A stretch of DNA of 64,000 nucleotides, taken from NCBI GenBank assembly GCA_026708035.1, contig JAPOVQ010000021.1, positions 1 through 64,000 of the forward strand, written 5' to 3'. The notes under the pieces were generated by a model. It was given only the letters and a program-made list of their open reading frames with translations, was not told where the DNA came from and did not search any database. A program made the translations under genes and the position numbers. The DNA is from Chloroflexota bacterium. GTDB taxonomy: Bacteria; Chloroflexota; UBA11872. Shown one piece after another: positions 42,742 to 52,488 of this stretch. Within the stretch, counting starts at the first letter, position 1, and each line of letters begins with the position of its first letter.

Positions 42742-43515
42742 ATGCAGCTACCCGTGCGCTATCACGTGATGGAGAGCAGTGGCCCCGATGACAACTCCGA
42801 GGCCAACATCGCGCACGCGGCCGCCACCGTCGAATTGGACGTGGCCGAGGTCGCCATCGTGCTGGTGGACACCTGGGCAGGGCATCCGATGCCGTCGCAC
42901 CTGGAGCGCACGGGAGAGATCTGCCGCACGCGCATTCGTCCCGTGCTGGACGCGGCGCGGGCCGCCGGCGCGACGGTGATCTACGCCCCGTCGCCTCGGG
43001 TCGCGCCCGACTTCGAAGCCCTTCGCCACGACAGCCGCGAGACCGGGCCGCCGTCACCGCCCGTCGACGACTGGCCGCCCCAGGACTACCGCGACACGAC
43101 AGGGGGCTACAGCTCGCTGCGGAAGCGCCCCGGGGAGCTCCCGGAGAACTACGACGGGCCCATTCCCGACTGGTTCCCCATTCACGGCATCGACCCGTCG
43201 ATCCCGCCGACGCCGGGAGACGTGGTGGTGGCGACCGGCGCGGAGCTTCACGCGGCCTGCAAGGCCCGCGGCCTGGTGCACCTGATCTACGCGGGCTTCG
43301 CCACCAACATCTGCATCCGGTTCCGCGACTACGGCCTGCACGCCATGCGCGACCGCGGCTATGCGCCGATCCTGCTGCGCGACGCCACCAGCGCCATCGA
43401 GACGCGGGCCACGATCGGCAGCCTCAGTCTCACGCGCGCCGTGATCCTCGACCTCGAACGCTGGTTCTACACCGCCCTGACCGACGACCTGATCGCGGCC
43501 TTCGGCGACGCTTAG
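42742..43515 (+). CDS. Isochorismatase-like cysteine hydrolase
   Basis: The 257-residue hydrolase of the isochorismatase-like superfamily has the catalytic Asp in VAIVLVDTWAGHPMP, followed by the ARAAGATVIYAPSP strand. The nucleophilic Cys lies in IYAGFATNICIRFRDYG, and the C-terminal APILLRDATSA is typical. A 60-residue insert (SRETGPPSPPVDDWPPQDYR onward) separates the halves and may shape a substrate pocket. Amidase or N-carbamoyl hydrolase activity is likely, but the substrate is unknown. It is convergent with the next gene and overlaps it by 4 nt. Confidence 0.87.
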   Translation: MQLPVRYHVMESSGPDDNSEANIAHAAATVELDVAEVAIVLVDTWAGHPMPSHLERTGEICRTRIRPVLDAARAAGATVIYAPSPRVAPDFEALRHDSRETGPPSPPVDDWPPQDYRDTTGGYSSLRKRPGELPENYDGPIPDWFPIHGIDPSIPPTPGDVVVATGAELHAACKARGLVHLIYAGFATNICIRFRDYGLHAMRDRGYAPILLRDATSAIETRATIGSLSLTRAVILDLERWFYTALTDDLIAAFGDA

Positions 43516-44393
43516 CCCGTATCTCCGTTCGAGGCGAATTCGGCTTCGAGCGCGTTGAACCGGTCGAGTCCGATGAGCGTCTTGAACTCCTCGAGACCCG
43601 TCATCGGCCCCGCGCCCGTGGTCGTGCCGGTGACGTGCAGCGCGTCGAAGACGCCGCGCATCACGGCGGCGCTGGCGAACAGCCCGGACAGCGGATAGAC
43701 CACCATGCGAAAGCCGAGGTCTTGCAGCTCGGACGCCGACAGGAACGGCGTCGCGCCATCCTCGATCATGTTGGCGAAGAGCGGGACCTTGGATGGGAAC
43801 GCGTCGCGAATGGCGCGCAGCTCGTCGCGCGAGCGCGGCGCCTCGATGAATACCACGTCGGCCCCGGCGGCGTGGTAGGCGCGGCCGCGGTCGATGGCGT
43901 CGTCCATGTCGTTGACCGCGCGGGCGTCGGTGCGCGCGATGATGACCAGATCGTCGTCGCCGCGGGCATGCACGGCGGCGCGCAGCTTCTGCACATGGTC
44001 GTCGCGCGGGATGACGCGCTTGCCTTCCAGGTGACCGCAGCGCTTGGGCCACTCCTGGTCCTCCAGGATGACGCCGGCGATGTCGCCCTGCACGCACTCC
44101 GTCACGGTGCGAATCACGTTGAGCGGGTTGCCGTAACCGGTGTCCATGTCGGCCACCAGGGGAATGTCAACGACGCTGGCGATGCGCCGGGCGCGCTCGA
44201 TGATCTCCGTCTGCGTCAGCAGCCCGATATCGGGCACGCCGAGGGTGCTCGCGGCCAGGCCAAACCCGGTGGTGAAGAACTGCTCGAATCCGGCCTGCTC
44301 GATCAGGGTGGCCGAGAGCGCGTCGTAGGCGCCCGGCAGCACGATGATCTCGTCGCGGTCGAGTCGCCGGCGCAGGCGGGTGGAACGACGCAT
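43512..44393 (-). CDS. Isocitrate lyase / PEP mutase-family enzyme
   Basis: This 293-residue TIM-barrel enzyme of the ICL/PEPM family reads LPGAYDALSATLIEQAGFEQ, then the Mg-binding PLVADMDTGYGNPLNVIRTV, the VILEDQEWPKRCGHLEGK loop with the catalytic Cys-Gly-His, and DLVIIARTDARAVNDMDDAI. The pattern fits methylisocitrate lyase-like, oxaloacetate decarboxylase-like or carboxyphosphonoenolpyruvate mutase-like enzymes, and I cannot choose among them. The start at 44393 (MRRSTRLRRRLDRDEIIVLP) fits the family, and the longer frame upstream runs through repeats. Confidence 0.87.
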   Translation of the reverse strand: MRRSTRLRRRLDRDEIIVLPGAYDALSATLIEQAGFEQFFTTGFGLAASTLGVPDIGLLTQTEIIERARRIASVVDIPLVADMDTGYGNPLNVIRTVTECVQGDIAGVILEDQEWPKRCGHLEGKRVIPRDDHVQKLRAAVHARGDDDLVIIARTDARAVNDMDDAIDRGRAYHAAGADVVFIEAPRSRDELRAIRDAFPSKVPLFANMIEDGATPFLSASELQDLGFRMVVYPLSGLFASAAVMRGVFDALHVTGTTTGAGPMTGLEEFKTLIGLDRFNALEAEFASNGDTG

Positions 44394-44733
44394 GCTGGTC
44401 TCCGGTCGGGGGAGCGGCTGTTGCGCCGATTGTGCCGGACGGGCGCCGGGGAGTGCCGCAGGGGCGACGCATGCGTCGCCCCTGCGCGACGTCTCCCCAG
44501 CGCGCGGGGCTTGATCCCAGGCGGCACGCGGGCTGGGCCATCGGATTCGAAGCCTGGACCACCGAGCCGATCCGTCATTCCGGCGAAGAGCCTGCCCCAT
44601 ACTCGATACGGGGCCGGAATCCAGGCCCGTGCTGCAATCGAACAGTCCGCCACCCGAGATCGAACGTCTTAGATTCCTCGCTGCGCTCGGAATGACATTT
44701 GGGGTCGATTGGCCGGACGTCGGGCGCTGCCGG
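44394..44733. repeat. Intergenic repeats (families B, C, E)
   Basis: A family B palindrome at 44458-44485 (GGGGCGACGCATGCGTCGCC) is followed by a family C element with an interrupted stem at 44572-44623 (CATTCCGGCGAAGAGCCTGC, then CGGGGCCGGAATCC) and a family E element at 44661-44697 (CGTCTTAGATTCCTCGCTGC). Confidence 0.8.
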
Positions 44734-46002
44734 CTAGGCCGTTTCCTCGGCAGCGCGTGCTGGCTCGGGGGCCTGGGTGACGCGGATAAGCTCGGCGTCG
44801 TCGTTCACCGCCTCGGGCGTCACGACGACGGTGCGGACGTCGCGCTCGGAGGGCAGGCTGAACATGGTGTCCAGCAGCAGCTCCTCCAGCGTCGTGCGGA
44901 GGCCGCGCGCGCCCGTCTTGCTCTCCAGGGCGCGTTCGGCGATGGCCTCCAGCGCCGGGTCGGTGAACTGCAGCTCGACCTTGTCCATTGAGAACAGCTT
45001 CTGGTATTGCCGCACCAGCGAAGTCTTGGGCTCGGTGAGGATCCGGACCAGGTCCTCCTTGTCGAGCGCGTCGAGCGCCGCGGCAACGGGGAGCCTGCCG
45101 ACGAACTCGGGGATGAGGCCGTACTTGAGCAGGTCGTCGGCGATCACCTCGTGCACCACGCTTTCGGCCTCGCCGTACTTATCGCCGTCGGCGTAGCCGA
45201 TCCGCGGTCCGCGACCGAGCCGCCGGCTGATGATGCGATCCAGGCCTTCGAAGGCGCCGCCGCAGATGAACAGGATGTCGCGCGTGTCGATTTGAATAAA
45301 GTCCTGGTGCGGGTGCTTGCGCCCGCCCTGCGGCGGCACGTTGACCACCGCGCCTTCGATGATCTTGAGCAAGGCCTGCTGCACGCCCTCGCCGGACACG
45401 TCCCGCGTGATCGACGGGTTGTCGGCCTTGCGCGCGACCTTGTCGATCTCGTCCACGTAGATGATGCCCGTCTGGGCGCGCGCAATGTCGTAGTCGGCGG
45501 TCTGAATCAGCCGCAGGAGGATGTTCTCCACGTCCTCGCCCACGTACCCCGCCTCGGTGAGCGCGGTGGCGTCCGTGATGCAGAAGGGCACGTTGAGGAT
45601 GCGGGCCAGGGTGCGCGCGATCTCGGTCTTGCCGACGCCCGTCGGCCCGACGAGCAGCACGTTGGTCTTCTGCAGCTCGACGTCGTCCGCCATGGGGCCG
45701 GCGGCCACGCGCTTGTAGTGGTTGTAGACGGCGACCGAGACGATTTTCTTGGCGCGGTCCTGCCCGATGACGTATTCGCTCAGCTGCTCGAAGATGCGCT
45801 CCGGCGTGGGAATCCCGCCGGCGAGCGGTCGCGGGCCGGGCGTGCGCGCCTGCTCGTCGTTGATGATGCTGGTGCAGAAGTCCACGCACTCGTTGCAGAT
45901 GTAGACGCCGGCGGACCCGGTGATCAGGCGGCGCACCTGCTCCTGGGTCTTGCCGCAGAAGGAGCAGCTATAGCTGGTGCGGGGCGAGCGGCCGCGGGCC
46001 AT
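44734..46002 (-). CDS. clpX: ClpX, ATP-dependent unfoldase of ClpXP
   Basis: The 422-residue AAA+ unfoldase has an N-terminal four-Cys zinc finger ([17 protein letters not shown], then [10 protein letters not shown]), Walker [21 protein letters not shown], Walker [14 protein letters not shown] and the [17 protein letters not shown] region with pore and sensor loops. The C-terminal small domain ends with [20 protein letters not shown]. ClpX recognises and unfolds substrates and feeds them into ClpP. It lies downstream of clpP with a 42-nt gap; both follow tig on the same strand, the common bacterial order. Confidence 0.97.
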   Translation of the reverse strand: MARGRSPRTSYSCSFCGKTQEQVRRLITGSAGVYICNECVDFCTSIINDEQARTPGPRPLAGGIPTPERIFEQLSEYVIGQDRAKKIVSVAVYNHYKRVAAGPMADDVELQKTNVLLVGPTGVGKTEIARTLARILNVPFCITDATALTEAGYVGEDVENILLRLIQTADYDIARAQTGIIYVDEIDKVARKADNPSITRDVSGEGVQQALLKIIEGAVVNVPPQGGRKHPHQDFIQIDTRDILFICGGAFEGLDRIISRRLGRGPRIGYADGDKYGEAESVVHEVIADDLLKYGLIPEFVGRLPVAAALDALDKEDLVRILTEPKTSLVRQYQKLFSMDKVELQFTDPALEAIAERALESKTGARGLRTTLEELLLDTMFSLPSERDVRTVVVTPEAVNDDAELIRVTQAPEPARAAEETA

Positions 46003-46044
46003 CAGAGTTTCCCGTGCGGCCGAGGGGCGCGCCTCGGCGATGCG

Positions 46045-46671
46045 CTATTCGGCACCGTCGACGGAAGGCTCGGCGGCGGCTTCGCGCGGCGCCATGATGT
46101 CATCGATGATCCCGTACTCAACGGCCTCGGGCGCTGTCAGGTAGTAGTCCCGGTCGGTGTCCTGGTGGATGCGCTCCTTGGGCTGCCCGGTGGCCTCGAC
46201 CAGGATGTTTTCCAGCCGTTCACGCACCTTGATGATCTCGCGCGTGCGGATTTCCAGATCGGTGGCCTGCACGAAACCCTCGATGCCCTGCGCGGGCTGA
46301 TGGAGCAGCATGGTGCTGTTTGGCAGCGCGTAACGCTTGCCCTTGGCGCCGCCCGCCAGAATCACGCACCCCATGCTGGCGGCCAGGCCGATGCAGTAGG
46401 TGGAAACCTGGTTCGGCACATGCTGCATGGTGTCGTAGATGGCGAGGCCGGCCGCCACGCTGCCGCCCGGCGAGTTGATGTACATGTAGATATCGGCCTC
46501 GGAGTCCTCGCTGGTCAGCAGCAGCAATTGGGCGATGACCGTGTTCGCCACCGCGTCGTCGATCGGCGTCCCGAGGAAGATGATCCGGTCGCGGAGCAGG
46601 CGCGAGTAGATGTCCATGCCGCGCTCGCCGCGGTCGGTGGTCTCGATGACGTAGGGGACGAGAAAACCCAT
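46045..46671 (-). CDS. clpP: ClpP, proteolytic subunit
   Basis: The 208-residue serine protease forms the barrel of ClpXP. The catalytic triad is visible: Ser99 in [17 protein letters not shown], His124 in [14 protein letters not shown] and Asp173 in [20 protein letters not shown]. The N-terminus [20 protein letters not shown] is the standard axial-loop sequence, and the substrate-groove [19 protein letters not shown] is intact. It sits between tig and clpX and is probably co-transcribed with both. Confidence 0.97.
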   Translation of the reverse strand: MGFLVPYVIETTDRGERGMDIYSRLLRDRIIFLGTPIDDAVANTVIAQLLLLTSEDSEADIYMYINSPGGSVAAGLAIYDTMQHVPNQVSTYCIGLAASMGCVILAGGAKGKRYALPNSTMLLHQPAQGIEGFVQATDLEIRTREIIKVRERLENILVEATGQPKERIHQDTDRDYYLTAPEAVEYGIIDDIMAPREAAAEPSVDGAE

Positions 46672-46698
46672 TCCGGTGACTCTTTCTGTTGCCGTTGG

Positions 46699-48108
46699 CT
46701 AGGGTGTCGCGGATTCCGACTCGGCGGCTTCGCTCGGTTCGGCTTCCGCCGCCGCGGCGTCCGCCACCGCTGCAACGTCGGGGTCCGGCTCGTGCGCCGA
46801 CTGATGGTCGTGCGCGGGCCCGGCCTGGCCGGTGACCGCCTCCACAAGCTTAGCTAACGCCTTGCGATTTCGAACGGCGGATTCGATACGCGCTCGACCC
46901 TCATCGCGGGCCAGCGAGCGGCGCACGGTGTCGCGTCGCGCCTCCGGGTAGCTGGCCGCCACGCGATCGGTTTCCTCGGCGACTTCGTCGTCGTCCGCCT
47001 GAATCTCCTCGGCGTCGGCGTAGTGCTCCAGCACGATGCCGCGATTCACGCGCAATTCGGCCTGCTCGCGCCAGTTCTCTTCCCATTCAGCACGGGTCTG
47101 GCCGATCGAGCCAAGGTAGGTATCGACCGCGATCCCGCGCGACACCATGGCCTGCGTCTCCCGTTCCAGGAGCGCCCCGTGCTCCTGCTCCACGAGCACG
47201 GCCGGCACCTCGAAGGTGGAGGCCTCGACGAGCGCGTCGAGCACGTCGTCTTCGAGCTTGGCCTGGGCCGCGAGGCGGCGTTGCTCCAACAGCCGCTCGC
47301 GAATGTCGCCGCGCAGCGCGTCCATGGAGTCGAGCCCCGCCATGGTCTGGGCGAAGGCATCGTCCAGGTCCGGCAGGCGCGCCTCGCTGACGCTCTGCAC
47401 GGCGCCACTGAACGTCACGCGCTGCCCGCGCAGGTCCGGGTTGGGATCGTCGAGCGGAATCTCGCTTTCGAAGGCGAACTCGTCACCCGCCGACTTGCCG
47501 GTGAGCTCTTGGTCGAACTCGGCCGGAAAGCCGTTTTGGCCCAGCCGCACGGAGTAGACCTGGGGTTCGCTTTCGGGGACTCCGGCGGCGTTGATGGAAA
47601 TCTCGACGCCGACCACGTCCTCGAGTTGCGACGGCCGCTCGACGGGGTCCCAGGTGGTGCGCATCTCCTGCAACTCCGCCACCTGGGTTTCAACGTCCTC
47701 GTCGGACACCTCGGGCATTTCGGCCTCGACCTCGAGGGCGGACACGTCGCCCAACTCGACCTCGGGCGCGACCGCGACCTCGGCGGAGAACACGAGCGGC
47801 GCGTCCAGCGACGGCACGTCCGGCAGATCGAGCTCCGGCTGATCGAGCGGCTCGACGCCCGTTTGCTCCACGGCGTCGGTGTAGGCCCGCGGAACCACGT
47901 GCTCCACCATCTCGCGCATGACCGCCTCGGCGCCGACGTAGCTCTCCACGATCGGGCGCGGGGCCTTGCCGCGGCGGAAGCCGGGAATGCTCACCCGACC
48001 CGAGACGCGACGAATGGCGCGCGCATATTCCCGCTGGAGGTCCTCGGGGCCTACCTCGACGTCGAGCCGGACGCGACTGCCTTCAAGCTTGCTGGCGGTG
48101 GCCTGCAT
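46699..48108 (-). CDS. tig: Trigger factor chaperone
   Basis: The 469-residue ribosome-associated chaperone has the ribosome-binding signature SIPGFRRGKAPRPIVESYVG near residue 42, a long N-terminal domain, a central PPIase-like domain (EDVVGVEISINAAGVPE, with DEFAFESEIPLDDPNPDLRG) and a helical C-terminal arm. An acidic C-terminal tail rich in Ala/Glu/Asp (AAAEAEPSEAAESESATP) is longer than usual. It cotranslationally binds nascent chains. It is the first gene of the tig-clpP-clpX operon; the tRNA-Leu(UAG) gene lies just upstream on the same strand. Confidence 0.95.
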   Translation of the reverse strand: MQATASKLEGSRVRLDVEVGPEDLQREYARAIRRVSGRVSIPGFRRGKAPRPIVESYVGAEAVMREMVEHVVPRAYTDAVEQTGVEPLDQPELDLPDVPSLDAPLVFSAEVAVAPEVELGDVSALEVEAEMPEVSDEDVETQVAELQEMRTTWDPVERPSQLEDVVGVEISINAAGVPESEPQVYSVRLGQNGFPAEFDQELTGKSAGDEFAFESEIPLDDPNPDLRGQRVTFSGAVQSVSEARLPDLDDAFAQTMAGLDSMDALRGDIRERLLEQRRLAAQAKLEDDVLDALVEASTFEVPAVLVEQEHGALLERETQAMVSRGIAVDTYLGSIGQTRAEWEENWREQAELRVNRGIVLEHYADAEEIQADDDEVAEETDRVAASYPEARRDTVRRSLARDEGRARIESAVRNRKALAKLVEAVTGQAGPAHDHQSAHEPDPDVAAVADAAAAEAEPSEAAESESATP

Positions 48109-48159
48109 GGGTGCTCACACGCTCCAAGGCGCCCCGCGACGGGCGGCGGGGCACTCAGG

Positions 48160-48243
48160 TGGGGAAGGAGAGACTCGAACTCTCACGGAGAAATCTCCAC
48201 GTGATCCTAAATCACGCTCGTCTACCAGTTCCGACACTTCCCC
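48160..48243 (-). tRNA. tRNA-Leu(UAG)
   Basis: This is a class II tRNA on the minus strand. The acceptor GGGGAAG pairs with CTTCCCC, the discriminator is A, and the T arm is GAGAG-TTCGAGT-CTCTC. The anticodon arm is CGTGA-TTTAGGA-TCACG with anticodon TAG, and a hairpin variable arm (GTGGAGATTTCTCC) follows. The downstream end of the gene is about 50 nt from the trigger factor start, so the two may share a promoter. Confidence 0.97.
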
Positions 48244-48424
48244 GCTCCACCGGAGCCGCACGAGGGCTGGATTCTGGACCGGGGCGTGTGCACGGCACCG
48301 CGGCAAGTATACGGACGCCGCGCAAGTTTTCGTGCATCTGTAAACGGCAGGCTACGATTGGACACCATTCTCACCGCATCCGACCCGCTTTGGGTCCACG
48401 TGCCCGCCTGGCGAGGAGTCCCGC

Positions 48425-49030
48425 ATGGCCTATGAACTGCCGCCGCTGCCGTACGCCTTCGACGCGCTGGAGCCGCATATCGACGCGCGGACGATGGAGA
48501 TCCATCACGACCGGCACCACGCGACCTACATCATGAACGCGAACAACGCGCTGGCCGACCACCCGGACCTGGCCGCGATGAGCGCGGAGGACCTGATTGC
48601 CGACCTGAGCGCGGTGCCGGAAGGCATCCGCACCGCCGTGCGCAACAACGCGGGCGGGCACGCCAACCACAGCCTCTTCTGGACGGTGCTGAGCCCGGAC
48701 GGCGGCGCCCCCAGCGGCGCCCTTGCCGCGGCCATCGACAGCGCCTTCGGGAGCTTGGACGCGTTCAAGGAAGAGTTTGCTCAGGCCGCGACGACCCGTT
48801 TCGGCTCCGGCTGGGCCTGGCTCGTCAAGCAGGCGGACGGCTCGCTGGCCGTCACCAGCACGCCCAACCAGGACAGCCCGCTGATGGACGGCTCCGGCAC
48901 GCCGATCCTGGGGCTGGACGTGTGGGAGCACGCCTACTACCTCAACTACCAGAACAAGCGGCCGGACTACATCGCGGCGTGGTGGAACGTCGTGAACTGG
49001 GACGAGGCCGCTCGCCGCTTCGGCGGCTGA
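48425..49030 (+). CDS. sodA: Fe/Mn superoxide dismutase
   Basis: The 201-residue cytoplasmic enzyme has the usual ligands: His27 ([19 protein letters not shown]), the His in [17 protein letters not shown], and Asp and His in [20 protein letters not shown]. The residues GSGWAWL and [16 protein letters not shown] are typical. The GGHANHS stretch and the Gln in PNQDSP cannot by themselves decide between manganese and iron, though the pattern is closer to the Mn enzymes. It is divergent from tRNA-Leu and monocistronic. It removes superoxide inside the cell. Confidence 0.96.
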   Translation: MAYELPPLPYAFDALEPHIDARTMEIHHDRHHATYIMNANNALADHPDLAAMSAEDLIADLSAVPEGIRTAVRNNAGGHANHSLFWTVLSPDGGAPSGALAAAIDSAFGSLDAFKEEFAQAATTRFGSGWAWLVKQADGSLAVTSTPNQDSPLMDGSGTPILGLDVWEHAYYLNYQNKRPDYIAAWWNVVNWDEAARRFGG

Positions 49031-49145
49031 GGCGGACGTTCGGCGGCGCGGGGGCAACATCATCAGTTGCCCCCGCGCGCCGCGCCTTTCTATGCTCGCC
49101 GCGCGGCGCCGGCCGCCTTCGCCCCTGAATCGACAGGCCTAGCCC
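49031..49145. repeat. Family B palindrome
   Basis: GCGGGGGCAACATCATCAGT followed by TGCCCCCGC (49048-49076) lies between sodA and the SIMPL gene. The stem is unlike other family B copies but pairs perfectly. Confidence 0.75.
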
Positions 49146-49958
49146 GTGTTTGCGCTGTTTCGGCGGCTTCCGTGGATCTACCAGATCGGCCTCATCGTCG
49201 TGCTGGTGGCCGCGCTCGTGGTATTGGGATTTCTGGCGCTGCAGCAGTTCCAGGCGGGTGCGGCACCCGAGGAAGAGGAAGTCTCGGCAACCGTCGATGT
49301 CGGCGGACTGCCGCAGTTCTTGCCGCCGGAGCAGCCGCAGGGCGTGCACGTCATCGGCGTGGGGGAGTTGGTGCGCACGCCGGACCTGGCCATCGTCGTC
49401 TTGGGCGTCGAGGCCAGTGCGGCCACGGCCGCGGATGCGGCGGCCAATGCGGAAGAGGCCGCCGGGGCCGTGGTGGAGGCCGTCAGAGACCTTGACGACC
49501 TCGGCCTCAACGACCATGACGTGCAGATCGGCGGCGTCACACTTGCGCCCACCTATCAGGCCGGGGAACGCGCGGGCACGCCGGCCGGCTACACCGCCAC
49601 AATGACGATCAGGATCCGCGTCGCGAAGCTCGATCGCGCGGCGGAAGTGGTGGACGCGGGATTCGCGGCCGGCGCCGAGGCCTTGCACTCGCTCACCTAC
49701 GCCCTGGCCGACGAGGGGGCGCACACCGAGGACGCGCTGCGCCTGGCAACCATCGCCGCCGCCAAAAAGGCCCGGGCCATTGCCGAGGCGCTGCAGGGCC
49801 GGGTGGCGGGATTGATCAATATTCAAGAAGAGGTCGGTGTATTCCCGGCAATTGCCAAGAAGGTGGACCCGGCGCAGGCGAAGCTCGCCGCCTTCGCGGC
49901 TCCTCCAGGCCAGGTGATCATCCGGGCCGTGGTGCGGGCCAACTTCGCCTTCGAGTAG
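49146..49958 (+). CDS. SIMPL-domain (DUF541) protein
   Basis: The 270-residue protein has an N-terminal membrane anchor (IYQIGLIVVLVAALVVLGFL) and a SIMPL domain. The domain opens GVHVIGVGELVRTPDLAIVV and continues with the helical repeat AATAADAAANAEEAAGAVVE, then GYTATMTIRIRVAKLDRAAE and LATIAAAKKARAIAEALQGR. The family is found in periplasmic or outer-leaflet proteins of many bacteria, with stress-related but poorly defined function. It is followed, 165 nt downstream, by the potassium transport operon. Confidence 0.88.
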   Translation: MFALFRRLPWIYQIGLIVVLVAALVVLGFLALQQFQAGAAPEEEEVSATVDVGGLPQFLPPEQPQGVHVIGVGELVRTPDLAIVVLGVEASAATAADAAANAEEAAGAVVEAVRDLDDLGLNDHDVQIGGVTLAPTYQAGERAGTPAGYTATMTIRIRVAKLDRAAEVVDAGFAAGAEALHSLTYALADEGAHTEDALRLATIAAAKKARAIAEALQGRVAGLINIQEEVGVFPAIAKKVDPAQAKLAAFAAPPGQVIIRAVVRANFAFE

Positions 49959-50123
49959 ACCGCGCACCGTCCCAACGCCGTTCGCACCGCAGCCATAGCG
50001 ACCGCACCGTAGCGCTCCCTGGTCCACGGGTTGCGCCGCGCGTCAAACGGCGCATCATGGTCCGGCGCGAGACATCATGCGGACGGTGACGGCCGCTACC
50101 CTGCGTCGGATTTTGGGGGTGGG

Positions 50124-51569
50124 ATGAGCATGAGCCGTCGCGGCGCGCCGGGGATCCCCGAGCCCCTGGGGCTGTCGGACCGCGTGGTCACGCTGCGTCG
50201 CCGGGCGACGCAACGCCTGCAAGGGGGCAAGCGCGCCCGCGCGCCCGGCACCGCGCGGCCGGGCGTGACCCTGGCCGCGGGCTTTGCGGGCTTGATCACC
50301 GTCGGCACCATCTTGCTGATGCTGCCCTTCGCCAGCGAGAGCGGCGGCACCGATTTCATCACGGCGCTCTTCACGGCCACCTCGGCCGTATGCGTGACGG
50401 GTTTGACCGTCGTATCCACCGCGGACCATTGGACCGCGTTCGGCGAGGGCGTGATCCTGGCGCTGATCCAGGTCGGTGCGCTCGGATTCGTGACCGGCGC
50501 GGTGGTGATCCTGACGCTGGCCGGGCGGCGCACCTCGTCGCGCGAGCATCTCCTCTTCGGCCAGCCATTGGGCCTGGACCAGCCCGGCGGCCTGCTGGGG
50601 CTGATCTGGCGCGTGGCCGCGTTGACGCTGTTCGCCGAGGCCGTCGGGTTCGGATTCGTGCTGTGGTACGCGACTGGCGACACGGCCATCGAGAATCCCC
50701 TGTGGTGGTCGGCGTTCCACGCGATTTCGGCCTTCACCAATGCCGGGTTCAACGTGGAGCCCGGCACCGCCAGCATGGGCCGGCTGGTGGACGCCACCAA
50801 CATCCTGGCGACGTTTGGCGTTCTCAGCGTCCTCGGCGGCGTGGGGTTCACGGTGATCTTCGACGGGCTGCGCCGGCGCTCGTGGCGCCGCCTTTCCCTG
50901 GAGAGCAAGCTCGTGCTCACCACCATGCTCGTCGTGTCGCTGGTCGGGTTCGTGGTCTTGTGGATTCTCACGCCGACATTTGGCGGCGCGATCGCGGACG
51001 ACGACCTGGGCGGGCGGACGGTCACGGCCGCCTTTCACACCATCAACCGCACCGCGGGCCTGACGACGGTCGACCTGGGCGCGCTGGGACTGGACGCGTG
51101 GACCGCGATCATGCTGCTGATGTTCATCGGCGGGGCCTCGGCGTCGGTGGCCGGCGGCGTCACGCTCAACACGGTCGGCGTGCTGGCCGTGGCCGCCGTC
51201 TCCCACATTCGGGGGCACCGCTCACCCACGGCGTTCGGCAGAACCATTGCCACGGTCTCGGTGACCCGAGCGCTCACCGTGGTGCTGCTGTCGGCGATGG
51301 CCGTGTTCCTCGCCACGCTGGTGATGAGCGTGGCCGAGCGCGAGTCGGGCCACCCGCTGGGCAACCTCCTCTTCGAGTCGATCTCGGCCTTTGCGGTAGT
51401 GGGATACTCCACCGGAATCACGCCCGACCTCTCGGTCGTCTCGAAAACGGTGCTCGTGATCGCCATGTTCGTCGGCCGGCTGGGCGCGCTGACCCTGGCG
51501 CAGGCGCTGGTGACGCGCGAGCGGCCCGAGCTGATCCGGTTTCCCGAGGAAACGATCAAAGTTGGCTAG
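50124..51569 (+). CDS. TrkH/KtrB potassium channel subunit
   Basis: This 481-residue multi-pass membrane protein forms the pore of a Trk/Ktr potassium uptake system. The first pore loop has the selectivity signature TATSAVCVTGLTVVST, and analogous SAFTNAGFN, NRTAGLTTVDLG and FAVVGYSTGITPDLSV loops mark the other three repeats. The start was taken at the ATG at 50124 after the GGGGGTGGG stretch (an ATG at 50130 is equally possible). The longer frame adds a stretch with no family resemblance. It is followed 21 nt downstream by its regulatory subunit. Confidence 0.93.
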   Translation: MSMSRRGAPGIPEPLGLSDRVVTLRRRATQRLQGGKRARAPGTARPGVTLAAGFAGLITVGTILLMLPFASESGGTDFITALFTATSAVCVTGLTVVSTADHWTAFGEGVILALIQVGALGFVTGAVVILTLAGRRTSSREHLLFGQPLGLDQPGGLLGLIWRVAALTLFAEAVGFGFVLWYATGDTAIENPLWWSAFHAISAFTNAGFNVEPGTASMGRLVDATNILATFGVLSVLGGVGFTVIFDGLRRRSWRRLSLESKLVLTTMLVVSLVGFVVLWILTPTFGGAIADDDLGGRTVTAAFHTINRTAGLTTVDLGALGLDAWTAIMLLMFIGGASASVAGGVTLNTVGVLAVAAVSHIRGHRSPTAFGRTIATVSVTRALTVVLLSAMAVFLATLVMSVAERESGHPLGNLLFESISAFAVVGYSTGITPDLSVVSKTVLVIAMFVGRLGALTLAQALVTRERPELIRFPEETIKVG

Positions 51570-51590
51570 CCACCCGCGAGCGGCATTCGC

Positions 51591-52244
51591 ATGCACATTC
51601 TCGTAGCCGGCCTGGGGCGATTCGGCCGCAACCTGGCCATCAACCTGACGCGCCTGGGCCACGACGTGATCGCAATCGACCAGGACCAGGGGGAGGTGCA
51701 AGACATCGCCCCGGATATCGAGTCCGCGGTCACCGGCGACGCCACCGACGAGGACGTCCTGCTTGAGATCGGGGCGCCCGACGTGCAGCTGGCGATCGTG
51801 GCCATGGCGGAGGTCGAGGCCAGCGTGCTGATCACGACCCACCTCAAGAATCTCAACGTGCCGATGGTGTTCGCCAAGGCGTCGAGCGACGTGCACCGCA
51901 CCATTCTGGAGCGGGTCGGCGCGGACCGCGTGATTTTCCCCGAGCAGGAGATGGCCGTGCGCCTGGCCCAGTCCGTCGAGGCCCCGCGCGCGATGGACTA
52001 TTTCGAGCTGCTGCCGCACCTGGGCATCGCCCAGATTCCGGCCGCGGCCTTCGCCGGCCGCACGCTGGCCAGCATGGACCTGCGCGGGCGGTACAACGCC
52101 GCCGTGCTGGCGATCAAGCGCGGCAACGAGCTGGTGGTGATGCCGGAGCTGACCGACCGGGTACAGGACGACGACGTGCTCGTGGTGGTGGGTCGCGACG
52201 ATCAACTCGCACAGATCGTGGACGCCAGCGCCGGCGACGACTAG
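51591..52244 (+). CDS. TrkA/KtrA potassium uptake regulatory subunit
   Basis: The 217-residue peripheral regulatory protein has an RCK N-terminal Rossmann domain (MHILVAGLGRFGRNLAINLT, then GHDVIAIDQDQGEVQDIAPD and SAVTGDATDEDVL). This domain binds nucleotide and gates the pore protein. A TrkA-C domain (LRGRYNAAVLAIKRGNELVV, then DDDVLVVVGRDDQLAQIVDA) ends it. The 21-nt spacing from the pore gene indicates one operon. Confidence 0.94.
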   Translation: MHILVAGLGRFGRNLAINLTRLGHDVIAIDQDQGEVQDIAPDIESAVTGDATDEDVLLEIGAPDVQLAIVAMAEVEASVLITTHLKNLNVPMVFAKASSDVHRTILERVGADRVIFPEQEMAVRLAQSVEAPRAMDYFELLPHLGIAQIPAAAFAGRTLASMDLRGRYNAAVLAIKRGNELVVMPELTDRVQDDDVLVVVGRDDQLAQIVDASAGDD

Positions 52245-52255
52245 GTCTTCCGGCC

Positions 52256-52396
52256 TGTGGATAGTCCGTGGAGAGCCCTGGACGGGCTATACCGCGCCTA
52301 GTCGCGCGGGCGGGCGCGGCTTCGAGTCCGAAGCGAGCGTCCCGGGGATCGCTTGCCTGAAACTCCCAGTCTGCTGTTCATTCGCACCTATCCACA
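52256..52396. promoter_or_regulatory. Inverted pair of DnaA-box-like sites
   Basis: TGTGGATAG (52256-52264) and CTATCCACA (52388-52396) are one base short of the DnaA-box consensus and lie in opposite orientation, 123 bases apart. DnaA is known to control ribonucleotide reductase genes in some bacteria, so a link to nrdJ is conceivable but unproven. Confidence 0.4.
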
Positions 52397-52418
52397 GGGT
52401 GAATCGAGCGCGAATCGC

Positions 52419-52488
52419 CTACCACATGTTGGCTGCAAAAACAAAGCGCCCCAAGATGTTGTGCACTATTGGCCGAAGGCTGTAGCAT
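52419..52488 (+). promoter_or_regulatory. NrdR-box-like pair and promoter ahead of the nrdJ region
   Basis: Two related 16-mers occur 30 bases apart, at 52419-52434 (CTACCACATGTTGGCT) and 52449-52464 (CCCCAAGATGTTGTGC). The second matches the NrdR-box pattern at 11 of 16 positions and the first at 9. The spacing of about three helical turns is what paired NrdR boxes show. The second overlaps a -35-like TTGTGC (52459-52464), which is 18 nt upstream of TAGCAT (52483-52488). Confidence 0.35.
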